A stretch of DNA of 64,000 nt, taken from assembly GCA_000442125.1 (NCBI GenBank), contig KE546975.1, positions 1,240,001 through 1,304,000 of the forward strand, written 5' to 3'. Origin of the DNA: Opeltia flavorubescens. Its lineage: Eukaryota > Ascomycota > Lecanoromycetes > Teloschistales > Teloschistaceae. This document shows, piece after piece, positions 35,299 through 47,297 of this stretch (position 1 is the stretch's first letter; every line of letters begins with the position of its first letter). The notes beneath the pieces were generated by a model. It made no database searches. It saw only the letters and a program-made list of their open reading frames with translations, and had not been told where the DNA came from. The position numbers were made by a program, and so were the translations under genes.

Positions 35299-35892
35299 AT
35301 GCAGTTTCCAAGCTTGTTGAGGATGTTTGGATTGTGCATGACTCTTTTCTTCGCTCAATCAGCCACCATGGCCATCCGTCAGAGTGCCGGCGCAATCTCA
35401 GCCGATCCCGCGACAGCCAGCCTCGATTTCACAGGTTTGAAGGCCCGATTCTCGATACCCAGCATCTCTGTCCATACAAATCACAGACGGGAACTTTCCC
35501 CCCGCGTATACAAAAATGTGCCCGACCTCCCTGCAGGCTGGAAAGCGGTCTTCGGCGTCACCAAAGCTCTGACGCCCGTGTTCTTGAGCGCGGCACAGCT
35601 TCGCATGTTCTATACAAAAGTCGCACAAGCTGTGTTGGAGCTGGACGATAATTATCGGTGGACGATACAGGTGGGACACTTAGTGCTACAGCTCACGAGC
35701 CGGGATCGAAGGCAGAAGATTGTCACTCCGGAACTCATCGTGGCGACGGTGATGATGCTGAGTGAATTCGCTTCTCAGGGATTCACCGACTTGTTTGTTG
35801 CGAGGCTGTGGGATGAGGTAGGTGGTGGGATTGTGGATATTCAGTTGAGGATTTCAAGTGCAGTGGCGGAGGGGACAAAGGTTACTCGATGA
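35299..35892 (+). CDS. Small secreted protein, unknown function, 197 aa
   Basis: This is a single open frame; the upstream frame starts with GTG, so the ATG at 35299 is used. The N-terminus MQFPSLLRMFGLCMTLFFAQSATMA has the hydrophobic core and small residues of a signal peptide. The rest is soluble-looking and mixed alpha/beta. It contains LDFTGLKARFSIPSISV, VPDLPAGWKAVFGVTKALTP and VLELDDNYRWTIQVGHLVLQL, and has no Cys after the signal peptide region, so it is not a disulphide-rich effector. I do not recognise a domain. It could be a lineage-restricted secreted protein. It sits 230 nt before the stop of the convergent Rtc3/SBDS gene. Confidence 0.6.
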   Translation: MQFPSLLRMFGLCMTLFFAQSATMAIRQSAGAISADPATASLDFTGLKARFSIPSISVHTNHRRELSPRVYKNVPDLPAGWKAVFGVTKALTPVFLSAAQLRMFYTKVAQAVLELDDNYRWTIQVGHLVLQLTSRDRRQKIVTPELIVATVMMLSEFASQGFTDLFVARLWDEVGGGIVDIQLRISSAVAEGTKVTR

Positions 35893-36122
35893 TGAGGGAG
35901 CTTTGTGGTACAGAAATCATTTATATGTTCGCATGGATACGAGGAAGCTCAAATGGCTCGTGATTCTATTGTTGCTCTTAGCATACAATGTTCAACCCAT
36001 GATGCCTATGGCCATGCTCATGCTAAACCATTTCTTTGATTCCTTTCAGAGCCAGCTGTATTCCTCTTCAACCAAGCCATTCATTTGTTCCTTCCTCCTG
36101 TATCTCCGATGCCATTCCACAC

Positions 36123-36643
36123 TTAGTGAGCTTGACGAGTACCCATGCTATCGTTCTTTGGTCCCTGGCGCTCTCCAGCCTGCACACGGAGTCTCATCAG
36201 CACAAATATCGTTCCCTAGAATGGAGAAACCACGCACCTCAGTCTCCTGCAATGTTCCCCCCTCCAAGATCTTAATCATACACTCATCCTCATTGTGTGT
36301 CCCAAACTCATTATCAAGAGTCTGCTTGCTAGCAGCATCGTAGGCATTTTGAGCACCGTGCCTATTTCCAATTATCCATTAATCATCAGCTTCGTAATTC
36401 ATAAAACCTTTTTGATGAAAGCATTTTCGGGAGAGGTTCTTTACTGGGGGAGGGGTGGGGGAATAGGTGAACTAATTACTTGTGTGTGACGAAGATTTTG
36501 AAGCCGCTGACGACTTGCGCAAGGGGGATAGAGCGGTCGTTCTTCCAGTCCTGGACGGACTTCACGTCGTCGACCATGATTACGAAGTCTTCGTCCTTGC
36601 CTTGGTAGTGGACTTTGGATTGGGAGGCGTTTCCGCGGGGCAT
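36123..36643 (-). CDS. rtc3: SBDS-domain protein of the Rtc3 (YHR087W) type
   Basis: Three exons, 36643-36480, 36361-36238 and 36179-36123, give 114 aa. The first intron (118 nt) begins in the AAG of VTHK, and reading straight through meets a stop at once, so the gene is easily missed. The protein reads MPRGNASQSKVHYQGKDEDF, FVTHKHGAQNAYDAASKQTL, DNEFGTHNEDE, IKILEGGTLQETEAGERQGP. This is the single N-terminal SBDS-like domain found in fungal Rtc3. It lacks the other two domains of the ribosome maturation factor Sdo1. Yeast Rtc3 is a stress-induced protein linked to RNA metabolism and telomere-capping phenotypes. Length agrees with the family (about 105-115 aa). Confidence 0.9.
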
Positions 36644-37252
36644 TGTTGCGGTTTCTTTGGTTGAAGATGGTGATAGATGGGTTTTGTAATTTTTATTTGG
36701 TAGGTTGATGGATTGGATGCTGCTGTGTGGTTATGTGTTGCAGTGGTTTTGAATGGAAGGGTGTGTTTACTGATGGAGCTGTGGAGAAGCTCGTGACAGC
36801 GGTGTGGCTACGTCATTGTTGACAGCTGTGACAGGGATGGGGTTTCAGCCTTGCCATGGAGTCATCTCCTGTGCTTGACTCCATAGTCAACGAGCGAATA
36901 TCTTCATATTTGAGCTATAAGTAATATAAGCACATGCCCAAGCTCTTCTTTACTAGTTCTCTGTAGCTCCTTTTGTCGATCAACCTAAAAGAAACGGCCA
37001 AGTCGGAATTCTGAGTGAAAATATCAGTGATATCCTCTGAATGTTAAGCAAGCAATGAGCAATCATTCGAGTCACTGTTGAGACTCGGGGCGATATTTCG
37101 TTAGAAGCTAGGCGTACAACATAATTGAAGGGCATCCGATGCTCTATCTGTTTGGCACAATTCGAAGTCACAACGTTTCTCCAAAATAATCTTCCCTAAG
37201 GGCTGGAACTGTATCGAAACTGTAGAATCGATACAACGAGTTGCTCATAAAA
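36644..37252. promoter_or_regulatory. Divergent intergenic region between rtc3 and the beta-lactamase-family gene
   Basis: This 609-nt stretch lies between two divergent start codons. It includes a TACGTCAT half-site (36810-36817), which resembles a CRE/ATF-type element that could serve the stress-type rtc3 gene. That reading is inference from a short match. No other gene or repeat is seen. Confidence 0.4.
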
Positions 37253-38953
37253 ATGTACCGCATTACGACTTTTCTTTCTTTCATGCTTCTTCTGTCCTTT
37301 TCACTTTCTCTACCTTCCACAGAGCAAATACTGCTTCAAGAAACCGACCGATCTCCGTTCGCTTCCAAATTTGACGAACTAGTCTACCATCTTATGGACC
37401 ATTGGCACGTCCCTGGTCTATCGATTGCTATCGTAGATGGCAGCAAGACCTTTAGCAAAGTATGTAGCTACCTATATTGAATCTACTTTGCTAAGAACTT
37501 ACTCTAGGGTTATGGATTCTCAACTCTTCCCTCTGTCAATGTCACCCCTTCAACCCTCTTCTACACTGGCTCAACTACAAAAGCCTTCACCGCGGCGGCC
37601 CTCGCCCTCATCATGGACGATACCGCCAACTCATCCAAACCCCTGACATGGAACACTCCCATCTCCTCTCTCATCCGTGAAGACTTTGTCCTCCCAGATG
37701 AATATGCTACCCAACACGTCACCCTGGAAGATGCCGCCTCCCATCGCACCGGCCTTCCCCGCCACGACGGAAGCTATGGAGGCCCTTCTTTTGGTGTACG
37801 GGATGTAGTCCGTAACCTCCGTAATCTATACATGACGGCCGAAATCAGAACCAAATTCCAATATTGCAACATGATGTACATGACCCTCTCGCATGTCATA
37901 GAAACCCTTACCAACACGTGGCTGGGCAACATCCTCTTCCACCGCATCTGGGCACCCTTAAACATGAATCAGACTTTCTTCTCCCTCGCCCAAGCCCAAG
38001 CGGCAGCAGTCAACCAGTCCAGCAAAGTAGACCTAGCCAAAGGCTACACTTGGAATAACATCACGAACAAATACATCCCAGTCCCGTACATGGATATGCC
38101 CCTCGTTTCCGGCGCCGGAAACATAATCTCCACCGTTGACGACTATGCGCTCTGGCTGCACTTCCTCATTGAACAATCCCCTCCCCTGTCCAAATCCGGC
38201 CACGCATCTCTCCGTCATCCAAGAACAATCCTGGACCCAAGTCCTATCCCAGGTATCATCGGTACCTCCGCTTACGCCCTTGGCTGGGATATAGAGAGCT
38301 ATCATGGCGAACCACTTATATCTCATTCAGGCGGCGTCCCCGGCTTCGGCACCATCGTCGGTTACTTGCCCAATCGGAAATACGGGATAGTGATGATGGG
38401 CAATACAGCTGAATCAGCTGCCATTGTCGAAATGACGCTATTTTATCATCTGCTGGATGAATACCTAGGAATTGAAAACAAAAATAGAGGCGACATCGAA
38501 TCCGTGGTTGAGGAGATACTTTATGGACCTCAAAGAGCGCGCCTTGTGGATCCGGTCAAGGCATTATATCCAGAGTCCCCGAGAGGTGATGACGCTATAC
38601 CTCTCTCCCTTCCGTTGAACAAATATACCGGTGTATATCATAATATTGGATACCGCAACATCACTATCACCCTTTCCAAGTCCGAAGAAGGAGAGTATCT
38701 TCATTCCCTCGTCCACCGTACTTGGGCATTCAACCTCGACTTTGAGCATGTTTCTGGGGAATTTTTCATTGCAAAAGGATATCCTGAATTACCGGGATCA
38801 GACCTGGCTTCGACTGATCCGTTGGAGATCATGCTGCTCAAGGTGGAGTTTCAAGTTGGCGAAGATGGAAAGGTAGCTTTCTTCGGCGCAAATTTAGAGT
38901 CTGAGATGGGTGGGGATAAGATCTGGTTTAGGAAGATTGAGGATGTTAAGTGA
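37253..38953 (+). CDS. Secreted serine beta-lactamase/D-Ala carboxypeptidase-family hydrolase (class C fold)
   Basis: Exons 37253-37459 and 37508-38953 flank a 48-nt intron (GTATGT..CTAG) and give 550 aa. A signal peptide (RITTFLSFMLLLSFSLSLP) indicates secretion. Catalytic motifs of the PF00144 family are present: Ser91-Thr-Thr-Lys94 within YTGSTTKAF, the Tyr188-Cys-Asn190 triad and, later, SHSGGVPGFG as the third (H/K-x-G) motif. The C-terminal part (about 400-550) is an extra beta-rich lipocalin-like region often seen in fungal members. Fungal homologues act as esterases, lactonases or peptidases on small molecules, and a true antibiotic lactamase role should not be assumed. No biosynthetic genes surround it that would suggest a substrate. 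Confidence 0.87.
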
Positions 38954-39372
38954 ATAATTATGATGAATGATTTCACGCTTTTGAAGATCGGACGAGTAGC
39001 CTTAGCAGGTCTTTGGAAGCCTTGGTCTTCAACACTAGGATCTATGTCCTATCATTCTATTACCGCGAAGAGTAATCTTGCTCTCCCACTATTTGCTGAG
39101 AGGCTGGAGATAGGCGAATGGTCACGGCTGACAATGACGTTTTTGTTTATGACATGCAAGACGGTCGCTCTTCCCTAAGGCACGACATGAGTATCAACCT
39201 TCCTCCTTGGTCTTGCAAATGTAGTTCCTCTCCTACTCTGCATTTAGGCAGCTTTACTGTACAGCAATTTTGACTGTTTTGGTCGTTGTCATTTGTATAT
39301 ACCCTACTTTGGATCTTCTCGAAGGCCCAAAGCTTGTTTCCAATCATCCAAGTGTCCAATCAAGCTCCGATC
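38954..39372. other. Intergenic between hydrolase stop and RhoGEF start
   Basis: This 419-nt region is the promoter side of the RhoGEF gene. The RhoGEF frame is open back to a TTG at 39286 without another ATG, so that part is probably 5' UTR. No other feature is seen. Confidence 0.5.
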
Positions 39373-42300
39373 ATGTCTTTGCATTCAAGGAACGAATATG
39401 TGCGAACTCCCTCGGTGCATTCATTACAACAATGGCGAGATCTCCATACCTTTCAGTCCCCGACAGGTTCGAATACTACGTTAGATACAGTGCATCGAAC
39501 GTATAATCGTCAACTAACACCAAACTCTCTCCATTCTTTTGGATCTGTCTCATCGAGCCCACTACGGATCCAAAGTGAGAACCTCGCACCAAACCGGGTT
39601 CCCGGCCGGGGCTTATTCCATTCGGCGGACGATGCTTCACTTTGTCCTTCACCTCAAAGATCTTCGAGGCATTCATCTTACAAATCAAGCTGGGGAAACG
39701 ACGTACCGACCCCTCCTCGCTGCCGAACTGCCTCTACCCTTATTCGCGAGTCTGGTCCGTTGGAAGATATCGATCTCAATTCGCCACCCAACGACGATGA
39801 GAAAGACGATGACAGCGACAAAGAGAACCAGGCGCCCATAGTACAAGAACCTCGGCTCTCGTTCGAGGTTTGTCAGCAGGAAGTTCTATCGATCAATGAA
39901 CCAGTTGTCGCTTCAGATCACGTCTCGTTAAATACGCCAGCGGCCACATCTCCAATCCTTGGAACATCCCGCTCATTCAAACGCTGGATCAGCCATCTGC
40001 GCCCCGAGGCATTGAAACATAAGAAGACCCTGATCAAGAGCTCAAAGCGTTGGCCTCTCGAGGATTCACCAAAGCAACAGACTGTTTCGAGTCCTGTAAG
40101 AGTCAGAGGTCGTCGGACTGGGCACAAGAAGAGCCATTCCGGATCGTCAGGTCGATTTGTCGGTGCTGTCAAGGCAGTGGCAATGGTGAGACAGACTAGT
40201 ACTCCAGTCTCACGGAAGTCACGAAGATCGAATCTCTTCAGTAGAAGTAATAGGAGCAGCAGGCTTTCAGAAGATCAGGNGCGATCGCCCATTGATCGTC
40301 CGCAACTCCCTTCGAAAAGCTCGGACGAAGCAGCTCTCGCGCGCAGCATCCAGCGGCAGAGGACTATGGACGAGATATTGGAGTCTGAAGCAAGTTACGT
40401 CGCGGACCTGAAAGTGCTCATCCATGTCGGTTAGAAAACAAGGGCTTGATGATCGACTGCTCACATATCGCANGCTTATCTTACTCTGCTGGCATCGGCA
40501 TCAATGGTTTCTCACAGCACGTCTGCACAAATTCACCAAAGCGTGACGGAAATGCTGCAGCTACATGAGACTCTTCTCAGTCAGATCCGGCAGGTCTTCA
40601 AAGAACCCCCGCATCCATTCGATAGTGTTCGACGAGAAATGCCGTTGCATACGAAACAACATCGCCAGCGACATACGGAAGGTCACCGCATCACTTCGGC
40701 TGTTGTAGGATTAGTACATGCTGCTCGAACATCGATAGACAGTGCAAGACCCGCGCCTACAGCAACAATTTCAGCAGCAGCAAATACTACACATGTAGCA
40801 GCAATAGTCAAGATATTCGAAAAGATGCTAGCTCGTTTCTTCATCTACGAGGAATATGGAGCGCAGTACGAGCTGATGTTGCGCAACATGACACTAACAT
40901 CAAAAACCATCAGTCATTGGCAAGCATTCGAGCGAAGCATTGAAGCACTGGCCAATTCACTTTCTACATCGAGTGGGAGTGAAGAAAGCGCGAAGAAAGG
41001 GCTAGCATTTGAAGATCTACTCATCAAACCAATCCAACGAATATGCAAATATCCTCTATTATTCGAAGAGCTGTACAGCAACACGTTTGAGGCCGACGAT
41101 GCAGCGACTCGCACAGAGCTAGGCGAAATGCTCACGAGGCTCCGTGAAGTAACGAATGAAATCAATAAAGCTACGAATGACCGAGCCACCCAAGATCGGA
41201 TTCAACGAGCATGGCGTCTTCAAGACCTGATGATTCTCCCATATGTGGTAACTTACTAGCTCCCTATGTACTCGATGCTTGATCCTGATGTAAGTATAGT
41301 CTACCTCACTGGCATCTCTTCGTATGCTAGGATATCCGGTCCTGTGCGGCGTACTCTACGTAGCCTGGGAGTCGGGAAATGGCATCCACGGCGAATACGT
41401 GCTATGTGCCCTGTTCAAGTCGCACCTCGTTCTTGCAATCGAGCACCCAGGTACCGATCGCTATGATGTGGTTGCCATCATCAATCTCAGCGACACGCAG
41501 CTTGAAAATGCTGATGATGGAAGAGGTACGTGATTGAGTCATGGGTTCAGACTCGTTATTAAGGTCTTTTAGGTCTACAATGCCATACAGCCCCCTTCTC
41601 ATGGAAGCTGGTCTTCGAAGCCTCTCAACAACTATACGAACTCATTTTCTGTGCTTGTTCGTCGTCAGAAGAAAAAGCATGGACGCGAGCCATAATTCAA
41701 TACGTCGAGAAAGCTTGCCAATTGCAACGAGATGAGACTCCGCTCAAGTCACCCATTTATACCACCCTCATTCTTGATGCCAAACCTCTCGGGCCCATTT
41801 TTGGTATGCTCGGGAGCGTGACTCGTCGCTTGTCTATCCAACGAGCTGCAACAGTACATTCTAGGGCCAATGGCGCCCAAGTCATCATCCGCAATACGAC
41901 AGCGGCCAAAGAGAGCAAAGACGACAATGATTCAATCTTCAGTTCAATAGGCCGCTCGAAGTCTGTAACGACAGCAAACCATGTTCCAATCCTCGCTCCT
42001 AAGAGATCAGACCGATCACGGATGGAAGCATCATTATCCGATGTATGGAGTCGAGATCGGCTCCCTTTCCCTGGCATGAGCACCCACAAAGGTGACCATC
42101 CACTTCGAGCATCTGCATCCTCGATGATGCGCAGACTCAGCCGCGCTAGTATCAATAGCACCTTTTCAAAAAGATCCGCCAGTACGACGTCTTGCGCCGA
42201 AATCAAACCTGGGGTTTCGGTACCCGATCTTCAAAAAATAGGCGAAGGCGACGATGATCGTGATCCAAGACTCGATGCTTATCAGTCCCTCAGGTCGACG

Positions 42301-42561
42301 CCTGGTGACTTTGACCAGGCTTTTGAAAGGAGGTTGCATGGTTCGGGGAGGTTTAAGAGATTGGGCACGGTTAAGGGGGTGAGGTTGAGTGATGCTACGA
42401 ATCGGGTCAAAGGGGGCGAGATTCCGAGGCTTGAAGCAAGGACTGTGAGGGTTGAGAGTACGGATAAAGGGTCTCCGAGGATTGTGAGGCATGGGAGGAG
42501 TATGACGGGGGGATTGCTAAGGGGTTTGTCTACTGATACGCTGAAGGTGTGGAGAGCTTAA
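39373..42561 (+). CDS. Rho guanine nucleotide exchange factor (DH domain plus PH-like domain)
   Basis: Four exons, 39373-40429, 40475-41247, 41300-41525 and 41573-42561, give 1014 aa. The intron 1 acceptor contains an unresolved base (40473). If it is A, the exon starts at 40475 with donor GTTAGA; if it is G, a CAG acceptor with an earlier donor also keeps frame. The N-terminal 320 residues are Ser/Arg-rich and disordered. The DH domain begins at QRTMDEILESEASYVADLKVL and includes AFEDLLIKPIQRICKYPLLFEEL, the conserved helix that contacts the GTPase. Exons 3-4 encode a PH-like segment (VLCGVLYVAWESGNGIHGEYVLCALFK, FSWKLVFEASQQLYELIFCA). The tail is basic and Ser-rich. It should activate a Rho/Cdc42-type GTPase in polarity or septation; the exact partner is unknown. 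A second N (40280) falls in a GNG codon. Confidence 0.87.
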
Positions 42562-43457
42562 GCGGGTATGAGAGAGGCCGGGGTATTGATCGTTTTCGCA
42601 TTGGTTAGGATGTATTTCATGGTATTGAATTGTGACAGCTTTAGATTTGAAAGAATCATCGATTAATTGATATCTGGGATAGTCTTGTGTAGGAGATGGA
42701 AGCTAACCACCACCACAATCTCTATTAGAAAGTATTTGAAACGCAGGATTGACTCTAGAGCCTCCCCCGTCTTTTCCCCGTCTAGTAATCAGTCCTATGC
42801 TTCTCCTTCCAGCTGGACATGAAAACTCGATCTTCCTGCCAATGGCGAGCTAGGTAAAGTTTCTCGGCTGAGATTTTCTATGCATGGCTTGTGTTTGGGG
42901 GGAAGTATATGGATTTCTTGGTTTTGGAGAGTTGGTTAACATAGAAAGGGGACGAGAAGATTCGATATGTCGTATTCATGAGAAATATATGTTGGGTACA
43001 TTTTTGGTAGGATTGGGAATGATCGAGACCGATTTTATTCGGGTATGGAACTTGACTAGGATTGGATTATCGGTTTAGATTCGAGAGTTTTTGTCTATCC
43101 ATGTTCCCCTACTAGAGGCTTTGCTTCCCTTGTTTTCCTGATGCTACTCTCTCACGTACAATTTTTCCGTGGCTTTTGCCAACTTGAATGGGGGGGAAGG
43201 TTGATTCTAGAACGATAACAGCTTTGTGTATTCATGATTTTCCGTGTATAATGAATATATATGCAAATCCATACTCTGGCCACTCTGATAGTTCACTTGT
43301 GAGAATTTTCGAAATATTCGAGAATCCAATAGTTCTAATAGATACAGCCATAAATACACTCCAACATTAGACATCCCTTCCATCAAGATTATATCCCTGC
43401 ATATCCCACGCCCTTGGGCAAAAGGAAAAACCCCAGCAACTCCCCTCCCAGAAAAGA
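42562..43457. other. Convergent intergenic region, no gene seen
   Basis: This 896-nt region lies between the stops of the RhoGEF (plus) and F-box (minus) genes. It holds both 3' ends. Open frames such as 42884-43078 give short hydrophobic peptides that look like chance. No RNA gene or repeat is seen. Confidence 0.55.
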
Positions 43458-46400
43458 TCACATCACGACACACTTCCCACCCTTCTCTCTATCCCCATAC
43501 CCATCCGCCCCGTACCGTTCGTTCCACATCCTGCTGTTTTCCAAATATGCGCTCCCACCTCCTCCCTCCGCCATTGCTACAGGAGCCACAGGCGCAGTCC
43601 TAGCCTTCTTCACGCCAAACCATTTCCTCTTTCCCTCACCACTCTTCCCCTTAGGATTCGGTCCCGCACTCCTGCTCCTTCTCCTTAAACGCGTACCTTC
43701 CCGTTCTCTAGAGCGAGATGGCGAACGCTGTTGAGAAAGCACGGATGAGATACTTTGGATGGTGTCTAGCCGTTGGACTGTGGGTCTGAGGAGAGCGGGG
43801 GAGGAGGCAGCGAAGGAATTGCGCTGAGCGATGGAGAGACGTCTGCGTTCGGTTATGGGTGAAGGGGCTGGACTGCTGCCGGCTGCACCTAACGCTGCAC
43901 GGGGGGGCCTGGCGTGGTTTTGGTCCATTGAGATACGAACTGCGGCAGGGATTGGTCGATTGCTGCTCGTTGGACTTGGGGTATGGCAATAGCGATTGTG
44001 TAGGTTGGCGAGCTGCTCTGCGCTTGGCAGGTCGGGTACTGCGGGAACATTGTCTGCTGGATCTGGGAGCTGAGTGTGTTCAAAGCCTCTTGGCTCATGT
44101 GATGAACCAGGACCTGTAGGTGTTGAATTCCCACTGCCTTCTGGAGCAGGCGGGAGTGGGTATTCCAAGCGAGATTGGAGGTTGGCACCAGACAGTGTCA
44201 ACCGGTTTTGAGGTCGATTTGTCCGGAACGTGGTTCTGATAGGACTGGAAGGCAGAGACACCGATCGTACCGAACCTGACAGACGTCTCTCATCTCCTTC
44301 TGATATTGGCAGTGGAGAGATAGGCGATGTCAGCCGTGACGTGAGTGATTTACGGTGACCTGGCCGGAAGCGTCCGACAAAGGCTGATACTGGCCTCCGA
44401 TTTGGAGTCGCAGGTGAGGTGGGCCTGCTCGAGGTACTTGTCTCACTGCTCGTACTTGGAAAAGCAAACCCCATGGTACTAGTCGGACTCACAGGTTCAG
44501 CAAAAGACGGTCGACGACCTAACGTTGATGGTTGATCAAGATGCAAAGTGGACACTGTGTCACTACGCCGTGGGATGTTGCTCGACGTCTCTGGACTGGA
44601 AACATTTCGGCGTGAAGGTGACGCGCTGCTTGGGCTTTCGTACATTGTGCTGGCTCGCCGCAATCGCTCTGCACCGCCGCTACCTCTTCGTTCAAACGCA
44701 TTTTGTCTTGGCATCAGCGATTGCCTCAAATGCTCTGGCAGTGGCCGCTCCGCTTTTGGCGTATACATCGGAGGCGGCGGCACCCAATTATCCGCGTCGC
44801 TCTCATGCGGTAACTCTCCTCGCCCATCTGCTCGACGGTACTGTACTTGGCCGTTATCTGGCAACGTTATCCGCGGAGGATTTCGTTCTCGATTTGCTGC
44901 TACCGCGGTAGCTGATCGGAACAGAGAGTTACGCGACCGCGGGTGGGTGTGAGAGTAGGGACCGTCAAAGACCTGAGAAGCCTCCTCCAAGCTCAAGCCT
45001 TCCACTGGAGAAGCTGGAAGGCGGTCTCGGCCTCTAACCGTTGGAACAAGCGGATCATCGGTAGACTCAGCGGAAGGACCTGCTGGCGGTACAGATGCGT
45101 TGATATTGGCCGGTAAAGGCAGTTCTGGGGCAGATGCCAGGGCGTCAGCAACGCTTATACCAATGCCAGCTCCAATCCTTTGCCTCATCGTACGTCTTCG
45201 AATAATGTCCACTTCTGTTTCTATATCCATGTCTTCCTCTTCGAGTAACTCCGGCTTGGCATTCCCGACTTCGATATCCAGTTTCTCAATCTGACCGTTG
45301 CCGACGCCGCGATCGAAGTCAAGTACTATGAGTCGCCCGCCATCAACAGACGCAAAATCGTCTTGTTCAATATCGAAATCGGGCGATCCGGATACCCCAC
45401 CAGGCGCTGATACAAGTAAGCGTTCGGATAAAGACCGTCTTCCTTTCTCCGACTGTCGATGGTCAACCCATTTCACGCCAGTCACCCCATGCACCTCTGC
45501 AACCTTGCGTCCTTTGACTAAAACGTTGCGGTTTTTATCGACCAAGACCTGCCATTGGGGTAGCCTTCTAAGTTCGGAACTTTCTCCCCTCGTCTGAGAT
45601 ACTGCTGGACTTCGACCTGAGCTGGCAGGTGAGCTTGGTCGTGTGCTGTTGGAACTTTCGTCGCCACCCGATACATGGGTGGCATCTAAGCCATCAGGTA
45701 CTCCATATAACCAAATATCCCTCCCAAGGAATCCTGCTGCAACGAGATCGCCGTGATCTGTCGTAGCCGGTAAGGTGCAAGGGGTAAGCTTGGTTTTGGA
45801 AGGCCTCGAGTTACTCCGCCGACGCCGTTTTGGACCAATGAAATAAGTCGTCCCATTTCTCAAATCATCCGTACGAACCGCCCTGAAGCTCTCAAACACG
45901 CGATCATATGTACAAGTCCAGTTTGCGTCTCCCTCTGCGTGATCTGGCAGCAGGGTTGCGTGACTACAATCGCGGCTGCTGTTCGGAAATAGTATCTGCG
46001 AGGTCCACATATGACTTAGAACATCGGAAGCCGGTAATTCTTGATTAGTTTCATCGTAGAAGGGAGCAGAAAGAACGACGGTGCTTGGGTTCGTGCGTTG
46101 ATGTGTAGTGCCTAAAAGCATGGTACCGTCTTTGGAAAATGCTAATGAATCGACATAATCGCATTTCACCGATCTTCTGTCTGTTTCCAACGCATTGAGT
46201 GCTAAGGAATGAAGTTCGATTCCGCCATCATACGCCGCAGCTAGTACTTCGCCCTTGGGAGACAAAGTGATTGTATGAGGTGGATTATCCAACGAGATGC
46301 CGCGAATGTGTTTGACTCTAGAGTTGGCAAGATCATACACATTGACTTTTCGATCGATTGATAGGACTGCCAGGGTTGAACCATCATCGAGAATTGCAGC

Positions 46401-47134
46401 TGACACCGGCCGCCTGCGAACCTTGAGCTCCCTCGTCACAGACACTTGTGAGGATACTGTATCCAGGACGTAGATACGAGAGGAAGAGAGGGCGAGCGTC
46501 CATACTCCATTTGGTGAAAAAGCAAAATCGAATGCTTCCCCACCTGGAAACGAGGCCGAGCAGCTTGTAGTCGACGAAGTAAGGCTAACGATCGTTTGCC
46601 GTGGTCTGAGATAGGCCTCGAATAGGTTTCGCTTGACTTCCCGCACAAATTGCTTCTTCAAATGGGGCAGACTGTCCTCTGTAAAGGGCCCGGTGACAAA
46701 ATTGTTCGTTATAGAAAAGGCAGGGCATCGGGAGAGATGGTGAGCATAGAGGTGAGGTGTTTGCGAGGCAGCGCGCCAAGAGTGGTTGACCAAGACCAAG
46801 GAAGCAAAAGTCTCAGGATCTGTGAGGTAAAGAATCCTAGTAGTGGAGAAGTATTAGCTTTCTTGCAGTCCACTATCGAGAAGCTGGCTGCATGCTCTTG
46901 AAAAGCTCGAACGTGATAAAAACGACCGGCTTACTGCTCTAAGATCTCAGACGGAAGCTCCGCTGGCGGCCTCTTGAGTCTCGACTTCTCTTTACTATCG
47001 GTGCCGCAAAGCTGCTTTTGTTTTTGGAAAGGTCCCTGCTTGATCTCTGGACGTAGGGAACCGTTGCTCAATGGGGAGGGTTTGGTGGTGTTGGCGGTTT
47101 GGTCGGGCCAGCTGCCAGGCGGACTGGTCGCCAT
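43458..47134 (-). CDS. F-box/beta-propeller protein with C-terminal CaaX box
   Basis: Exons 47134-46935 and 46836-43458 join across a 98-nt intron (GTAAGC..ACTAG) inside the F-box, giving 1192 aa. The F-box, RPPAELPSEILEQ joined to ILYLTDPETFASLVLVNHSW (about residues 57-90), would bind Skp1 in an SCF ubiquitin ligase. Residues about 150-480 have WD-like beta-propeller blades (VYDLANSRVKHIRGI, IELHSLALNAL, LWLYG-like IWLYGVPDG). The rest is a long Ser/Pro/Arg-rich disordered region with many SP sites. The last residues are GGKCVVM followed by the stop, a perfect CaaX prenylation box with a basic neighbourhood further upstream. This suggests a farnesylated, membrane-tethered SCF adaptor, by analogy with mammalian FBXL2/FBXL20. 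The substrate is unknown. A MITE lies 163 nt upstream of the start. Confidence 0.82.
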
Positions 47135-47297
47135 GGTAGCATCTACTCCACGGGTGCATTTAACAGAGTAAAGACAGTGTACATGGTCGAAACTCCTAGT
47201 GGTCCGCAGAGGCAGCCTCAGCAGCGCGGGGCTCAAGTAAGTATGAAGGAGGTACAGTGTGTAAGACTACCTCTGAATGTGTCGTCTCGATTGAGGA

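Noticed and set aside
41248-41259. Apparent 12-nt intron GTAACTTACTAG in the RhoGEF
   Set aside because: Far too short for spliceosomal removal; a 52-nt intron ending at TATAG (41299) keeps the frame and joins the PH-like segment correctly.
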